DNA from: Pararhizobium sp. A13
Lineage (GTDB): Bacteria; Pseudomonadota; Alphaproteobacteria; Rhizobiales; Rhizobiaceae
Length of the DNA stretch: 64,000 bases
Direction: 5' to 3'
NCBI RefSeq assembly: GCF_040126305.1
Contig: NZ_CP149511.1
Location: 1,240,001 to 1,304,000, forward strand
Position 1 is the stretch's first letter. The number at the start of each line of letters is the position of its first letter. The position numbers and the translations under genes are program-made. Of the stretch, positions 1 through 9,424 are shown piece after piece. The notes under the pieces were generated by a model that worked only from the letters and a program-made list of their open reading frames with translations, was not told the origin of the DNA and made no database searches.

Positions 1-1288
1 TGGCGTCGAAGGGCACGAGACAGACAAGCCCGCCATCGGTGGCAATTACGCTTGCCGGTATCGACGCCTGCTGCAGTATCCGCGCCACGCTGTGCTCGAC
101 ATCGATCGAGATCCCGCCAAGGCTTTTCGTACGCTCCGGAAAATCGACGACGATCATTTGTTGCGCAGTTCCGAAATTGATTCCGAGACGCTGCGCCCGC
201 TGCAGCACGTCATTGGCATTGCGCCAGCGCTGCTCCACGACTTCGAAGAAGAGTTCCGTCTGCGTGCGGGTTTCGAACCGGAAGCGGATGAAGCTGCGCA
301 TCATCTGGACGTTGAGCGCGAATTTGGCGCTATCGAGCATCAGCAAATCGAGATCACTGAATTCGCGCGACGTCGGAAAGACGATCAGTGCACCGACGAG
401 CTGGGCATCGACATTCAGGGGTTCGATACGCGCCGAAATCGTGAACCGCCGCGTTCCGTCATCGAGAAACAGGCTCACCGTCTCGCTGCTGCCGCGATCG
501 ATGGCATCACGCGCGGCGCGCATCAATGGCCGGCGAAGGGAAGTCGCTGCTGCCTCCTGCCACGCGGCATCCTCGAACTGACCCAGATTGGGAGAGCGGC
601 CTGGGATCACCTGGTTGGTGGTGAAATCGATCACAACCAGGGGATTTGGCAGCAGGGCACCGACCATGCTCGACAGTGACGCAACCGAGCCATCGGCCAG
701 CACGTGCTCCAGCAGCGAGGTATGCGCCTCCAAAGCTCTCTGCAGGCGATTGGAGGAGCGTTTCTCCGCTTCCAGCCGGTGCTGGCGTTCGACGGCAATT
801 GCACCGAGATGGACGATCATGCCAAGGAAGGCGAGGTCGTCTTCGGAGACATCGGTGATCTGGCGTGCAATCACGCTGAGCACCATCGGCCGCCCTTCGC
901 TATCGGCACAGTTCATCGGCATGACCAGAACAGTACGGTAGTCGCGCTCGAACGCCTCGCGCCGATACCCCGGAAACTCCTCGGATTCACGCGCATCGCG
1001 GATATAGACCGGCTCGTTGCGCTGCAGAGCAATCAGCGAAGGACTTGTCGCCAGTTCCCACTTGTCCGGCAGCTGGCGCTGGATGAGCGTGGGATCATGC
1101 CGCACGACGACATAGGCATAGCCATGCGCCGCATCGATCGCCATGATTGAGCCAAGTGCCCAATGCGCGTGGCGGCAGGCAGCGATGATGAGGTCGTGCA
1201 GAACAGCCGTGAGATCGCCGCCGCTGTTGATCTGGCTCGCGACGTCCCTCAAAGACAAGATCTGCGATTTCTGATCCACGCTGTGCAC
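1..1288 (-). CDS. PucR-type transcriptional regulator, C-terminus off the window
   Basis: The gene is open on the minus strand from a GTG near 1288 to the window edge (about 429 codons). The N-terminal 170 residues read as a GAF-like sensor (PMNCADSEGRPMVLSV near residues 125-140). A middle region follows, and the last residues, ending in GGLVCLVPFDA, resemble the domain that precedes the PucR helix-turn-helix; the HTH itself lies outside the window. Starts at 1288 or 1279 are both possible; a GGGAG lies just upstream and an in-frame TGA blocks a longer start. It is divergent from the DUF1185 gene and probably regulates the catabolic genes to the right. The family call comes from the domain pattern; the effector is unknown. 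Confidence 0.7.
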   Translation of the reverse strand, partial: MHSVDQKSQILSLRDVASQINSGGDLTAVLHDLIIAACRHAHWALGSIMAIDAAHGYAYVVVRHDPTLIQRQLPDKWELATSPSLIALQRNEPVYIRDARESEEFPGYRREAFERDYRTVLVMPMNCADSEGRPMVLSVIARQITDVSEDDLAFLGMIVHLGAIAVERQHRLEAEKRSSNRLQRALEAHTSLLEHVLADGSVASLSSMVGALLPNPLVVIDFTTNQVIPGRSPNLGQFEDAAWQEAAATSLRRPLMRAARDAIDRGSSETVSLFLDDGTRRFTISARIEPLNVDAQLVGALIVFPTSREFSDLDLLMLDSAKFALNVQMMRSFIRFRFETRTQTELFFEVVEQRWRNANDVLQRAQRLGINFGTAQQMIVVDFPERTKSLGGISIDVEHSVARILQQASIPASVIATDGGLVCLVPFDA

Positions 1289-1447
1289 GCACTCCCTTGG
1301 GCAGCATCAAGTCTGCACCGGTTTCTCCCGCTTATTCTACCTCGCCTCCGAGCAGAATGCAGCCATCCTTTCCTCTGACAGACAGGAAGACTTTGAGGTT
1401 CGGTGCTCAGTAATTTCGCAAAAACCAGCAACCGGAAAGATCACGAC

Positions 1448-2035
1448 ATGGATATAGGCGTCAGGAAAATTGCCACGTTCGTTGAGGAGACCTTCATTGA
1501 AGGTGGCAGGGATGCCGAACGGCCGATCACCATGGTCGTCGTGGCGGCAATTCTCCGCAATCCCTGGGCGGGACAGGGTTTCGTCGAAAATCTGAAGCCC
1601 GAGATCCTGCGCGTGGCACCGGTGCTCGGGCAGGAACTGACACGCCGGTTGCTCGCCCTGATGCCGGCCGAAAAAGTCGAGGCCTTTGGCAAGACTGCGG
1701 CCGTCGGCGTCAATGGTGAAATCGAGCACGGGTCGGCCCTGATCCATACGCTGCGCTTCGGAAATGTGTTTCGCGACGCCGTTCACGGCACGTCCTATCT
1801 GGAATTCACCAACACGCGCTCGGCACCCGGCGCGCTCCTGTCCCTGCCGATGACGCACAAGACCAAGCCCGGCAAGCGTTCGCACTTCCTGACCGCAAAT
1901 TTCCAGATCGCCGACGCACCGGGGCCCGATGAGATCGTCATTGCGATCGGCACCTGCGATGGCGGCCGAGCCCATGCTCGCATCGCCGATCGTTTTCAGG
2001 ACATGGCGGAAATGGAAGCCGAAAAGCTGACTTAA
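1448..2035 (+). CDS. DUF1185 'amino acid synthesis' family protein
   Basis: The protein has 195 residues if it starts at the ATG at 1448, which has a GGAAAG ribosome binding site 8 bases upstream; a longer start at 1403 adds only 15 unconvincing residues. The sequence (MDIGVRKIATFVEETFIEGG, then RPITMVVVAAILRNPWAG) matches the small DUF1185 family annotated as amino acid synthesis proteins. Its reaction is not established. It sits between the PucR-type regulator and an Lrp regulator, upstream of an aminotransferase/semialdehyde dehydrogenase pair. A role in amino-acid or amine catabolism is therefore likely, but this is inference from position. Confidence 0.75.
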   Translation: MDIGVRKIATFVEETFIEGGRDAERPITMVVVAAILRNPWAGQGFVENLKPEILRVAPVLGQELTRRLLALMPAEKVEAFGKTAAVGVNGEIEHGSALIHTLRFGNVFRDAVHGTSYLEFTNTRSAPGALLSLPMTHKTKPGKRSHFLTANFQIADAPGPDEIVIAIGTCDGGRAHARIADRFQDMAEMEAEKLT

Positions 2036-2116
2036 GACGCGTCTCACGCCGCTTGGACACTATCAGGCGACGCGAAGGGCAATTACTGTTGCGTTACCGG
2101 CAGGATACAAACTCGC

Positions 2117-2611
2117 ATGAAACTCGACGCCATCGACCTGCGCATCCTCGAAACCGTCCAGCGTGATGGCCGCATCACCAAGGTGGCGCTGGCGGAAGAG
2201 GTCGGCCTGTCGCCAACACCCTGCTGGATGCGTCTGAGGAAACTCGAAAAGGCGGGCATCGTTTCGGGCTATCACGCCCGCGTCGCCGTGCGCCGCTTGG
2301 CACCGGTCGCAAGCGTCATGGTGGAAGTGACACTCGGCAACCATCGCCAGGCGGATTTCGACCGTTTCGAGCGTGCCGTGGCGTCAATCCCGGAAATCGT
2401 CGCCTGCTGGTCGGTCGGCGGCGGCGTCGATTATATCCTCAAGATCATGGCGGCGGACATCGACGCCTACCAGCGGCTGGTCGATGGCCTGCTCGACCGC
2501 GAAATCGGTATCGCCCGCTATTTCACCTACATCGTCACCAAGACGGTCAAGGAAGAAACCGCTTTGCCGCTTTCGATCCTGCTTTCCGAAGCCGAGACGT
2601 CAGACAGCTAG
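2117..2611 (+). CDS. Lrp/AsnC family transcriptional regulator
   Basis: The 164-residue protein has the standard two-part layout. An N-terminal winged helix-turn-helix covers residues 1-60 (IDLRILETVQRDGRI, recognition helix around LSPTPCWMRLRKLE). A C-terminal RAM/AsnC ligand-binding domain contains the conserved ACWSVGGGVDYILKIM stretch. It lies 122 bp upstream of the semialdehyde dehydrogenase in the same orientation, the usual place for a local amino-acid-responsive regulator of that operon. The ligand cannot be read from sequence. Length and motifs are typical, so the family assignment is secure. Confidence 0.9.
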   Translation: MKLDAIDLRILETVQRDGRITKVALAEEVGLSPTPCWMRLRKLEKAGIVSGYHARVAVRRLAPVASVMVEVTLGNHRQADFDRFERAVASIPEIVACWSVGGGVDYILKIMAADIDAYQRLVDGLLDREIGIARYFTYIVTKTVKEETALPLSILLSEAETSDS

Positions 2612-2733
2612 ACGATTCCTCTGCAGCGGCGCCTGCTTTTGGACCGATCCTCTCTGATCACTACACTCAACAGACAATCTCTCGCATTGAAGCTGGCAGA
2701 TTCCGCGGCAACCGAAGCACGAGGAGCCCGGAG

Positions 2734-4230
2734 ATGAACGCTGTATTCGCACGCCCCGCCTGTCATGATGCGCTTGAGCGCTTGAAGGACAAACATCTCC
2801 TGAAATCGCTCGCCTATGTCGGCGGCCGATGGATGGCCAATGGCGCCAACCGGACCTTCGAGGTCCGGGATCCCGCTTCCTCCATACCGCTCGCCTGGGT
2901 CTCCGCGCTGGATGCCAACGAGGCGTCAGGTGCCGTCGATGCAGCCGCTGTCGCCTTTCCCAAATGGCGCGCACTGCTGCCACAGGACCGCGCCAAAATT
3001 CTGCGGCGGTGGCACGACCTGATGATGGCGGCCAAGGATGATCTCGCGCTGATCATGACGCTGGAGCAAGGAAAGCCGCTCTCGGAATCGCTGGGCGAAA
3101 TCGACTATGCCGCCTCGTTCATTGAGTGGTATGCCGAAGAAGGCAAACGGCTAAATGCCGAGAACGTCACCAGCCATCTGAAGGACGCAGAGATGATCGT
3201 TCGCCGGGAAGCACTCGGTGTCGCCGGTATCGTCACGCCTTGGAATTTCCCCTCCGCCATGGTCACCCGCAAGGCAGCGGCAGCGCTTGCGGCCGGCTGC
3301 ACTGTCGTTGCCCATCCCTCTTCCGAAACACCGCTATCCGCATTGGCTCTTGCCGAACTCGGCGAGCGAGCAGGCATTCCTGCCGGTGTCTTCAACGTCG
3401 TCACCGGCGACGCGGCCACCATCGTCGGGAGGATGTGCGCCGATACCCGCGTTCGCGCCATCAGCTTCACCGGCTCGACCGAAATCGGCCGACTGATCGC
3501 CGGCCAATGCGCTCCGACGATGAAGCGGCTGGTGATGGAGCTCGGCGGCCATGCGCCGCTGATCGTCTTCGACGACGCCGACATTGGCAAGGCCGTCGAC
3601 ATCGCCGTCAACGCCAAGTTCGCGACCTCGGGCCAGGATTGCCTCGCCGCCAATCGTATCTTCGTCCAGCGTCCGGTCCTCGACGCCTTCAACACCGCCT
3701 TCAAGGCCCGCATCGAGACCTTGAAAGTCGGCACCGGCCTTGATGCGGGCGTTGAGATCGGACCACTGATGCACGAGCGTGCCGCCGAAAAGGCCGAAGA
3801 GCATGTGACCGACGCGGTGATGCGCGGCGCAAAGTGCCTGACCGGCGGCAAGCGTCACAAGGCCGGCCCCCTGTTCTACGCACCGACGCTGCTGACCGAT
3901 GTGCCACACGATGCGCTGATCATGCGCGAAGAGACATTCGGACCGGTTGCCGCCGTCACCGCCTTCGATACGGAAGAGGAAGCCGTCACCCGCGCGAACA
4001 ATACGGAATACGGGCTCGTTGCCTACGTCGTCACCGAAAACGGCGCCCGCCAGATGCGGCTGGGCCGGGCGCTGGAATATGGCATGGTTGCGATCAACCG
4101 GGTGAAGATTACCGGCGGCCCCATTCCTTTCGGTGGCTGGAAGCAGTCCGGCATCGGCCGCGAAGGCTCCCGTCATGGCCTGGAGGCCTTCACCGAGCTC
4201 AAATATCTCTGCATCGACACGGCCGCCTGA
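2734..4230 (+). CDS. NAD(P)-dependent (succinate-)semialdehyde dehydrogenase
   Basis: A 498-residue aldehyde dehydrogenase with the general base in MELGGH (Glu269) and the nucleophile in SGQDC (Cys303), plus the cofactor motif TPWNFPSAMVTRK. Overall similarity is to the GabD succinate-semialdehyde dehydrogenase group. An AGGAG lies 6 bases before the ATG. It is followed 50 bp later by a class III aminotransferase. Together the two would deaminate an omega-amino acid such as GABA and oxidise the resulting semialdehyde. An aspartate-semialdehyde or related substrate, as in ectoine breakdown, cannot be excluded because ALDH substrate range is hard to read from sequence. Confidence 0.85.
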   Translation: MNAVFARPACHDALERLKDKHLLKSLAYVGGRWMANGANRTFEVRDPASSIPLAWVSALDANEASGAVDAAAVAFPKWRALLPQDRAKILRRWHDLMMAAKDDLALIMTLEQGKPLSESLGEIDYAASFIEWYAEEGKRLNAENVTSHLKDAEMIVRREALGVAGIVTPWNFPSAMVTRKAAAALAAGCTVVAHPSSETPLSALALAELGERAGIPAGVFNVVTGDAATIVGRMCADTRVRAISFTGSTEIGRLIAGQCAPTMKRLVMELGGHAPLIVFDDADIGKAVDIAVNAKFATSGQDCLAANRIFVQRPVLDAFNTAFKARIETLKVGTGLDAGVEIGPLMHERAAEKAEEHVTDAVMRGAKCLTGGKRHKAGPLFYAPTLLTDVPHDALIMREETFGPVAAVTAFDTEEEAVTRANNTEYGLVAYVVTENGARQMRLGRALEYGMVAINRVKITGGPIPFGGWKQSGIGREGSRHGLEAFTELKYLCIDTAA

Positions 4231-4280
4231 TACCCCCCCGCGAGACGCACTCATTGAACACAGACACAAGGAATCCGACC

Positions 4281-5657
4281 ATGTCCGAACACAGCAACGA
4301 AATGACCGCCTGGGATCGCGACCATTTCTTCCATCCGTCCACCCATATGGGTATGCACGCGCGCGGCGAAACGCCGACCCGCATCATCGCGGGCGGCGAA
4401 GGCGTCTACATCACCGATACCAATGGCCGCACCAGCCTGGATGCCTTTGCCGGGCTCTACTGTGTCAATGTCGGCTACGGCCGCCAGAAAATCTCGGATG
4501 CAATTGCCGCGCAAGCGAAAAACCTCGCCTATTATCATGCCTATGTCGGCCATGGCACGGACGCCTCGATCACGCTGTCGAAGATGATCATGGATCGCGC
4601 GCCGAAAAACATGACACGCGTCTATTTCGGTCTGTCAGGCTCGGATGCGAACGAAACCAACATCAAGCTCATCTGGTACTACAACAACATTCTGGGCCGC
4701 CCGGAAAAGAAGAAAATCATCTCGCGCTGGCGCGGCTATCACGGTTCCGGGGTCATGACCGGGTCACTGACCGGGCTGGAACTCTTCCACAATCTGTTCG
4801 ACCTGCCGCGCGCGCCGATCCTGCACACGGAGGCGCCCTATTATTTCCGGCGCCCGGATCGGTTGATGAGCGAAGAGCAATTCTCTCAACATTGTGCCGA
4901 CAAGCTGGAGGAGATGATTATCGCGGAAGGCCCGGACACGATCGCCGCCTTCATCGGCGAGCCGATCCTGGGGACTGGGGGTATCGTTCCGCCGCCTGCC
5001 GGTTACTGGCAGAAGATCCAGGCGGTGCTCGAGAAATACGACATCCTGCTGGTCGCCGACGAAGTCGTCACCGGCTTTGGCCGCCTCGGCAGCATGTTCG
5101 GCTCGGATCATTATGGTATCAAGGCGGACCTGATCACCATCGCCAAGGGCCTGACATCCGCCTACGCCCCCCTTTCCGGCTCGATCGTGTCGGAAAAGAT
5201 ATGGCAGGTGTTGGTTGAGGGCTCCGACAGGATGGGCGCCATCGGCCACGGCTGGACCTATTCCGCTCACCCGATCTGTGCCGCCGCCGGCCTCGCCAAT
5301 CTGGAACTCATCGATGAACTCGGCCTTGTCGAGAATGCCGGCTCCACCGGTGCCTATTTCTGCGCCGAGCTGGCAAAGGCCGTTTCCGGTCACAGGAACG
5401 TCGGCGACGTGCGCGGCGACGGGCTGATGGCGGCCGTAGAATTCGTCGAGGACAAGGACGATCGCAAATTCTTTGACGCGTCGAAGAAGATCGGCCCCCA
5501 GGTGTCGGCAGCCCTTCTCGAACGCGGCGTGATCGGCCGCGCCATGCCGCAGGGGGACATCCTCGGCTTCGCGCCGCCTCTCTGCCTGACCCGCGAGGAA
5601 GCCGATATCATCGTCAAGGCGGCGGCAGGGGCAATTGAATCCGTGTTCGGCCGCTGA
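4281..5657 (+). CDS. Class III pyridoxal-phosphate aminotransferase
   Basis: The 458-residue enzyme starts at the ATG at 4281 (MSEHSNEMTAWDRDHFFHPS). The PLP-binding lysine is Lys289 in ITIAKGLTSAY, and the cofactor aspartate is in VADEVVTGFGRLG. The N-terminus and the THMGMHARGETP stretch place it with the omega-amino acid:pyruvate/putrescine/GABA-type enzymes usually labelled aspartate aminotransferase family. It is the last gene of the operon with the semialdehyde dehydrogenase just upstream. The pair forms a transamination-oxidation route that probably feeds succinate or a similar acid into the TCA cycle. The exact amino donor is unknown. Confidence 0.88.
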   Translation: MSEHSNEMTAWDRDHFFHPSTHMGMHARGETPTRIIAGGEGVYITDTNGRTSLDAFAGLYCVNVGYGRQKISDAIAAQAKNLAYYHAYVGHGTDASITLSKMIMDRAPKNMTRVYFGLSGSDANETNIKLIWYYNNILGRPEKKKIISRWRGYHGSGVMTGSLTGLELFHNLFDLPRAPILHTEAPYYFRRPDRLMSEEQFSQHCADKLEEMIIAEGPDTIAAFIGEPILGTGGIVPPPAGYWQKIQAVLEKYDILLVADEVVTGFGRLGSMFGSDHYGIKADLITIAKGLTSAYAPLSGSIVSEKIWQVLVEGSDRMGAIGHGWTYSAHPICAAAGLANLELIDELGLVENAGSTGAYFCAELAKAVSGHRNVGDVRGDGLMAAVEFVEDKDDRKFFDASKKIGPQVSAALLERGVIGRAMPQGDILGFAPPLCLTREEADIIVKAAAGAIESVFGR

Positions 5658-5911
5658 GCGCTGGCTCACGTTCAAAAAAGAAAGGACACTTGCGACCGTG
5701 TGCTGCAATCATACGGCCGCCTTGAAAGGATTTGAACTGGAGATTCCCGTTGGCAGCCGCTTAGATCTCAGTCGATTAACGGCCAACGGTCAATTATGGA
5801 CTTCAATATGAATGTTATCTCCAGATCAGTCACTTAGGCGTCAGACGCGGATACGTGGCAATACCGCGACATGAAACTATCGCGTATCTGAAATACGGGA
5901 AAGTTGCATAG

Positions 5912-6409
5912 ATGCCCCTCCATCTCGTAGGCGAAAACATCGATAAAATGCGCGGCCACCGCCAGGCGGAGGCTGGAAAGCTAGTCCAGCTGATGCGCGG
6001 TATCTATGTCGATGCCGACGACGATATAGATCTGACTGTACGGACCCACGCGGTGCGCATCGCTAAATATCTCTATCCGAACGCCTACTTGTCCGCCGCC
6101 AGCGCCGTACTGCTCGGCCCGATGCGTGATGGCCGGCTGTTCCTGACCGGCCGCCGCGTGCAGCGGCGGCGTATCCGGACGCTCGAAATCATCCAGAATA
6201 AAGCGCCGGACCATGCGGTGATCGGCGACGACATGGGCGAATTGCGCGTGGACGTGTCTTCGCTGCGGCAGCGTTTTCTGGAAGCCTTCCGCATCCGTCC
6301 AGACGGTCCTATCTACAACGTGTTCGAGGTTCTTGAGGAAACACCAAACTATCCGGTGCCCCATTGCTTCTCGGTTTGCGGCTGCTTCGACTGGTGGCCG
6401 CAGCTCTAA
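5912..6409 (+). pseudogene. HipA-family-like protein, N-terminal part only
   Basis: This 165-codon frame (MPLHLVGENIDKMRGHRQAE) resembles the N-terminal part of longer rhizobial HipA-like toxin proteins that begin with an AbiEi-like winged-helix region (HAVRIAKYLYPNAYLSAASA). The kinase-like body expected in that family is absent. After about residue 145 the sequence changes character and ends in CFDWWPQL, next to the convergent GlxA-type gene. It is probably a truncated remnant. The family link rests on recognition of the N-terminal pattern, not on an alignment. A free-standing antitoxin-like DNA-binding protein is the alternative. Confidence 0.5.
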
Positions 6410-7341
6410 CTTCGCACCGCGCGCCTGATCGATTGAGGCGGCTGCCCGTAGATGCGGATGAAGGCCCGCCTCATGTTTTCCGCGTCGCCAAAACCGACCG
6501 CCTCGGCAATGCCTTCGACAGATTCGCCGGTCGTCTCAATCCGACCACGAGCCAGATCCGCACGGAGCCGTTCGACCACACGGGCGGGCGTTGTCCCAGT
6601 CTGTGCTCGGAATACGCGGCTGAACTGCCGAAGGCTCATGCCCGCGGCCTCCGCCAAACGGTCAACCGAGAGCGCTTCCGCAATGTGATCGCGGGCATAA
6701 CCAATCGCGGCGGCCAGCCGATCGTTCCTTGGCGCAAGATCGACGGAGGCTGCGAATTGCGATTGGCCGCCGTGGCGGCGATGGTAAACGACAAGATGCT
6801 GCGCCACGCCTTTGGCAACCGCAAAACTGTGATCCTCCTCGATCAACGCCAACGCGAGATCGATGCCGGCTGTGATACCAGCCGAGGTCCACACATTGCC
6901 GTCGCGACAGAAGATGCGGTCTGCCTCAACATGGATCAACGGGTAGTCCCGTTGGAGGCGCGCTGCGTATTGCCAGTGCGTCGTCGCTCGACGCCCATTC
7001 AGCAGTCCTGCGGCCGCGAGGGTAAACGCGCCGGTGCAAACGCTTGCGACGCGCCGGCTTCGCTTCGAAGCCTCGACAATGCGGGTCAGCGTGTCTGCGG
7101 AAGGAAGCTGATCAATCGGTCCGCCGATGACGACGAGTGTATCGAGCTCGGCGTCGTCGAGCGATGTGGCAGGCGTCGCCATGCCAAGGCTGTTCGTCAC
7201 GTCACCCGCGTCCACTGCGAGCACTTGGATCCGATAGGCGGATATTCCAAGTTGGCGATTTACCGCTTCAAACGCCCCCGCCGGGCCGGCGAGGTCGAGC
7301 ATCTGAAACCCCGAAGAAACATAGAAGCCGATTCTGCGCAT
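6406..7341 (-). CDS. GlxA-type AraC family regulator (DJ-1/PfpI plus AraC HTH)
   Basis: The 311-residue protein has an N-terminal DJ-1/PfpI-like domain, residues 1-190, with the elbow SVCTGAFTLAAAGLLNGRRA. A C-terminal AraC/XylS double helix-turn-helix follows, residues 215-305 (MSLRQFSRVFRAQTGTTPA and VGFGDAENMRRAF). It belongs to the group of GlxA/FtrA-like transcription factors. It is transcribed away from a second DJ-1-domain gene with a 73-bp gap between the starts. It therefore probably controls that enzyme from the shared intergenic region. Its stop overlaps the end of the HipA-like remnant by 4 bp, in convergent orientation. Confidence 0.9.
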   Translation of the reverse strand: MRRIGFYVSSGFQMLDLAGPAGAFEAVNRQLGISAYRIQVLAVDAGDVTNSLGMATPATSLDDAELDTLVVIGGPIDQLPSADTLTRIVEASKRSRRVASVCTGAFTLAAAGLLNGRRATTHWQYAARLQRDYPLIHVEADRIFCRDGNVWTSAGITAGIDLALALIEEDHSFAVAKGVAQHLVVYHRRHGGQSQFAASVDLAPRNDRLAAAIGYARDHIAEALSVDRLAEAAGMSLRQFSRVFRAQTGTTPARVVERLRADLARGRIETTGESVEGIAEAVGFGDAENMRRAFIRIYGQPPQSIRRAVRS

Positions 7342-7414
7342 GGCCGAAAGGTAGGGAACTATGGCCTTTTGGTCAAATGCTCTCGGCTGTAGTTTTCGAT
7401 CAGGAGAACATGCG

Positions 7415-8113
7415 ATGTCAGAACCAATTAGTGTAGTAATGCCGGTCTACGACGGGGTGACCCAACTCGATTTCACGGGTCCCCACCAGTTTCTCTCGCG
7501 TACGCCCGACCTCCAGATTCGAGTGGCCTCGCTGGGAGGACAATCGATCGCGGCGGACGGCCTGACATTCACGAATCTGGAGGACTTGGCCGCCATCGAG
7601 TCGTGCGACGTACTCCTGGTGCCGGGCGGTGGCGGCTGTATCGCTGCCATTGAAAACGATCTCTACCTCGAACAGATCATCCGGCTCGGAGCGACTGCGC
7701 GCTATCTGACCTCCGTCTGCTCCGGCTCGCTTATTCTAGGCGCCGCCGGGTTTCTTAACGGCCGCCGTGCGGCCTGCCACTGGGCGTGGCGGGAACTGCT
7801 TCCAACCTTCGGCGCGATCATTGACGAGAGCCGCATCGTGAGGGACGGCAACCTCCTGTCCGGAGGCGGCGTCACGGCCGGCATCGATTTCGTTCTGGCC
7901 CTTGTTGCCGAACTGCGCGGGCAGCGCGTGGCGGAAATGGTGCAACTGGGCTTGGAATATGCCCCTCAACCGCCCTTCAATTCCGGCCGCCCGGACACCG
8001 CGCCAGCAGAAATATTGGAGGCGGTGAATGCGCGCACGGCGGCGAACCGAGCTGAACGGCGCGCTCGGCTTGATGCCTGGGTAGGCTCACATCGCGTCAG
8101 CCGTCACGCCTGA
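7415..8113 (+). CDS. DJ-1/PfpI family protein, isonitrile hydratase-like
   Basis: The start at 7415 has AGGAGA 7 bases upstream, giving 232 residues (MSEPISVVMPVYDGVTQLDF). The nucleophile elbow SVCSGSLILGAAGFLNGRRA followed by ACHWAWRELLPTFGA is the signature seen in cyclohexyl-isocyanide hydratase (InhA) and close DJ-1 relatives. Those enzymes hydrate isonitriles to N-substituted formamides. The gene is divergent from the GlxA-type regulator, which fits a regulator/enzyme pair. The DJ-1 superfamily is functionally broad, so the isonitrile substrate is a family-level suggestion. Confidence 0.8.
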   Translation: MSEPISVVMPVYDGVTQLDFTGPHQFLSRTPDLQIRVASLGGQSIAADGLTFTNLEDLAAIESCDVLLVPGGGGCIAAIENDLYLEQIIRLGATARYLTSVCSGSLILGAAGFLNGRRAACHWAWRELLPTFGAIIDESRIVRDGNLLSGGGVTAGIDFVLALVAELRGQRVAEMVQLGLEYAPQPPFNSGRPDTAPAEILEAVNARTAANRAERRARLDAWVGSHRVSRHA

Positions 8114-8238
8114 GATCCCAGGTTCGTGTGAACGCCGACGCAGTGATTGTCGAAACGCGAGTTGCCGTGAGGTCGATCCGATCCAGCTGTGCCGATCGGT
8201 TCCGCAAACCACGTGTAACATCACCCATGGAGTGAGAT

Positions 8239-8910
8239 GTGAGCAGCGAGAAACCTGATTTCAGCGATGCGCTAGCAGTAGGCCGGGAGTTGGATCTGGA
8301 CTTACCCGACAGCCAAGCCGTTCGGGATGCCTACGCGCGAGCCCAGGACGACTCGCCGCCCTGGCTTTTCCATCATGTTGTGCGCTCTTGGCTGTACGGT
8401 GCCAAGTTGTCGCAACAGCGCTCGCTTACTCCCGATGCGGAACTCGTCGCGGTGGCAGTGCTCCTGCATGATCTGGGCCTTGCATATGGCGGCGCTCCCG
8501 ATCGCCGTTTTGAGGTTGTGGGCGCGGACATCGGTCGCCGCTTCGCCCTCGAACATGACATGGGCGAGCGCCGCGCAGAAACAATATGGGACGCAATCGC
8601 GCTGCACACCACGGGATCGATCGGACGACACAAGGGAACCGACGTCGTCTGCACCTTGAGCGGTATCGGATGCGACTACGGCGGCGCTGGGTATGGGGAC
8701 CTTGGCGATGACAACAAGAAAGTCATCCTGTCAGCCTATCCTCGCCTTAACATGAAGAAACAGCTAACGACATGCCTCTGCGGCATTGCCAAGAACCACC
8801 CGGACACAACAAGAGATAATTTCATCGCGGACTTCGGCCTGAGATATGTGCCAGGGTACAAGCGAGCGTCGCCGGTTGATTTTCTAGAGCAAGCGCCCTT
8901 TGACGAGTAG
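8239..8910 (+). CDS. HD-domain phosphohydrolase-like protein
   Basis: The 223-residue protein starts at a GTG (8239) with GGAG 6 bases upstream. The metal-binding HD pair is in VAVAVLLHDLGLAYGG, preceded by a histidine in FHHVVRSWLYGAKL and followed by DAIALHTTGSIG. This is the usual order of an HD-fold hydrolase of the cyanamide hydratase/YfbR-like type. The substrate is unknown. It stands alone between the DJ-1 gene and a dinB fragment. A nucleotidase, a cyanamide-hydratase-like enzyme or another HD hydrolase are all possible. Confidence 0.75.
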   Translation: MSSEKPDFSDALAVGRELDLDLPDSQAVRDAYARAQDDSPPWLFHHVVRSWLYGAKLSQQRSLTPDAELVAVAVLLHDLGLAYGGAPDRRFEVVGADIGRRFALEHDMGERRAETIWDAIALHTTGSIGRHKGTDVVCTLSGIGCDYGGAGYGDLGDDNKKVILSAYPRLNMKKQLTTCLCGIAKNHPDTTRDNFIADFGLRYVPGYKRASPVDFLEQAPFDE

Positions 8911-8921
8911 GCGAGCAAGCG

Positions 8922-9191
8922 ATGCCGTCGGTCACCGCGAAGCGAAGATGCCCGAAGTTGATCGTCGTGCCGCCACACTACCAGGCGGTCCTAGCGTGTA
9001 TGGAGTATACGCCATTGACCGAGCCGCTGTCGCTGATTGAGGCCTATCTGGATGTGACCGACAACCTAAAAAGGGGCACGGAGACTGCCATGGAGATTGC
9101 GCCGGAGATCCGCGCGAAAATGAATCACGTCACCGGTCTCAACCAGTCCACTGTGGCGGCTATTTGCTCCGCCAAAGAGGGGTCGCGGTAA
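8922..9191 (+). pseudogene. dinB: Fragment of DNA polymerase IV (dinB)
   Basis: The 89-codon frame contains PKLIVVPPHYQA, then EYTPLTEPLSLIEAYLDVTD, then EIAPEIRAKMNHVTGLN. These are in order the conserved pieces of the catalytic palm of Y-family polymerase IV. The normal SLDEAYLDVT motif reads SLIEAYLDVT, so a catalytic acidic residue is replaced by Ile. The piece between PPHYQA and EYTPL is shortened, and both ends of the gene are missing. It is a small internal remnant of a plasmid-type dinB copy and cannot encode a polymerase. Confidence 0.8.
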
Positions 9192-9424
9192 AGGTCGATG
9201 AAATGTCTGACGAACGCCTCAACAAGTAACCACTTGTTCTTCCGTCCGGCGCCGCCGTGCGCGCCGCCGCGTCACAAAGGCGGTTCGTGTTCCATACTGC
9301 TCTCGGAGCTCTTGGGATTCGAACCGTGGACCCATCGTTGCAGATCTCATCTTCACCTATTGTGATTAGAGAGCAGGCTCCGGTTCAGCCGGAAGCCTCT
9401 TCGTCGGCGATGTCTGTCCAGCCA

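Noticed and set aside
92..1150. Plus-strand frames (195 and 148 codons) at the left edge
   Set aside because: They are antisense to the PucR-type regulator, which has recognisable domains; their composition (rich in His, Arg, Gln) is typical of reverse-strand shadows.
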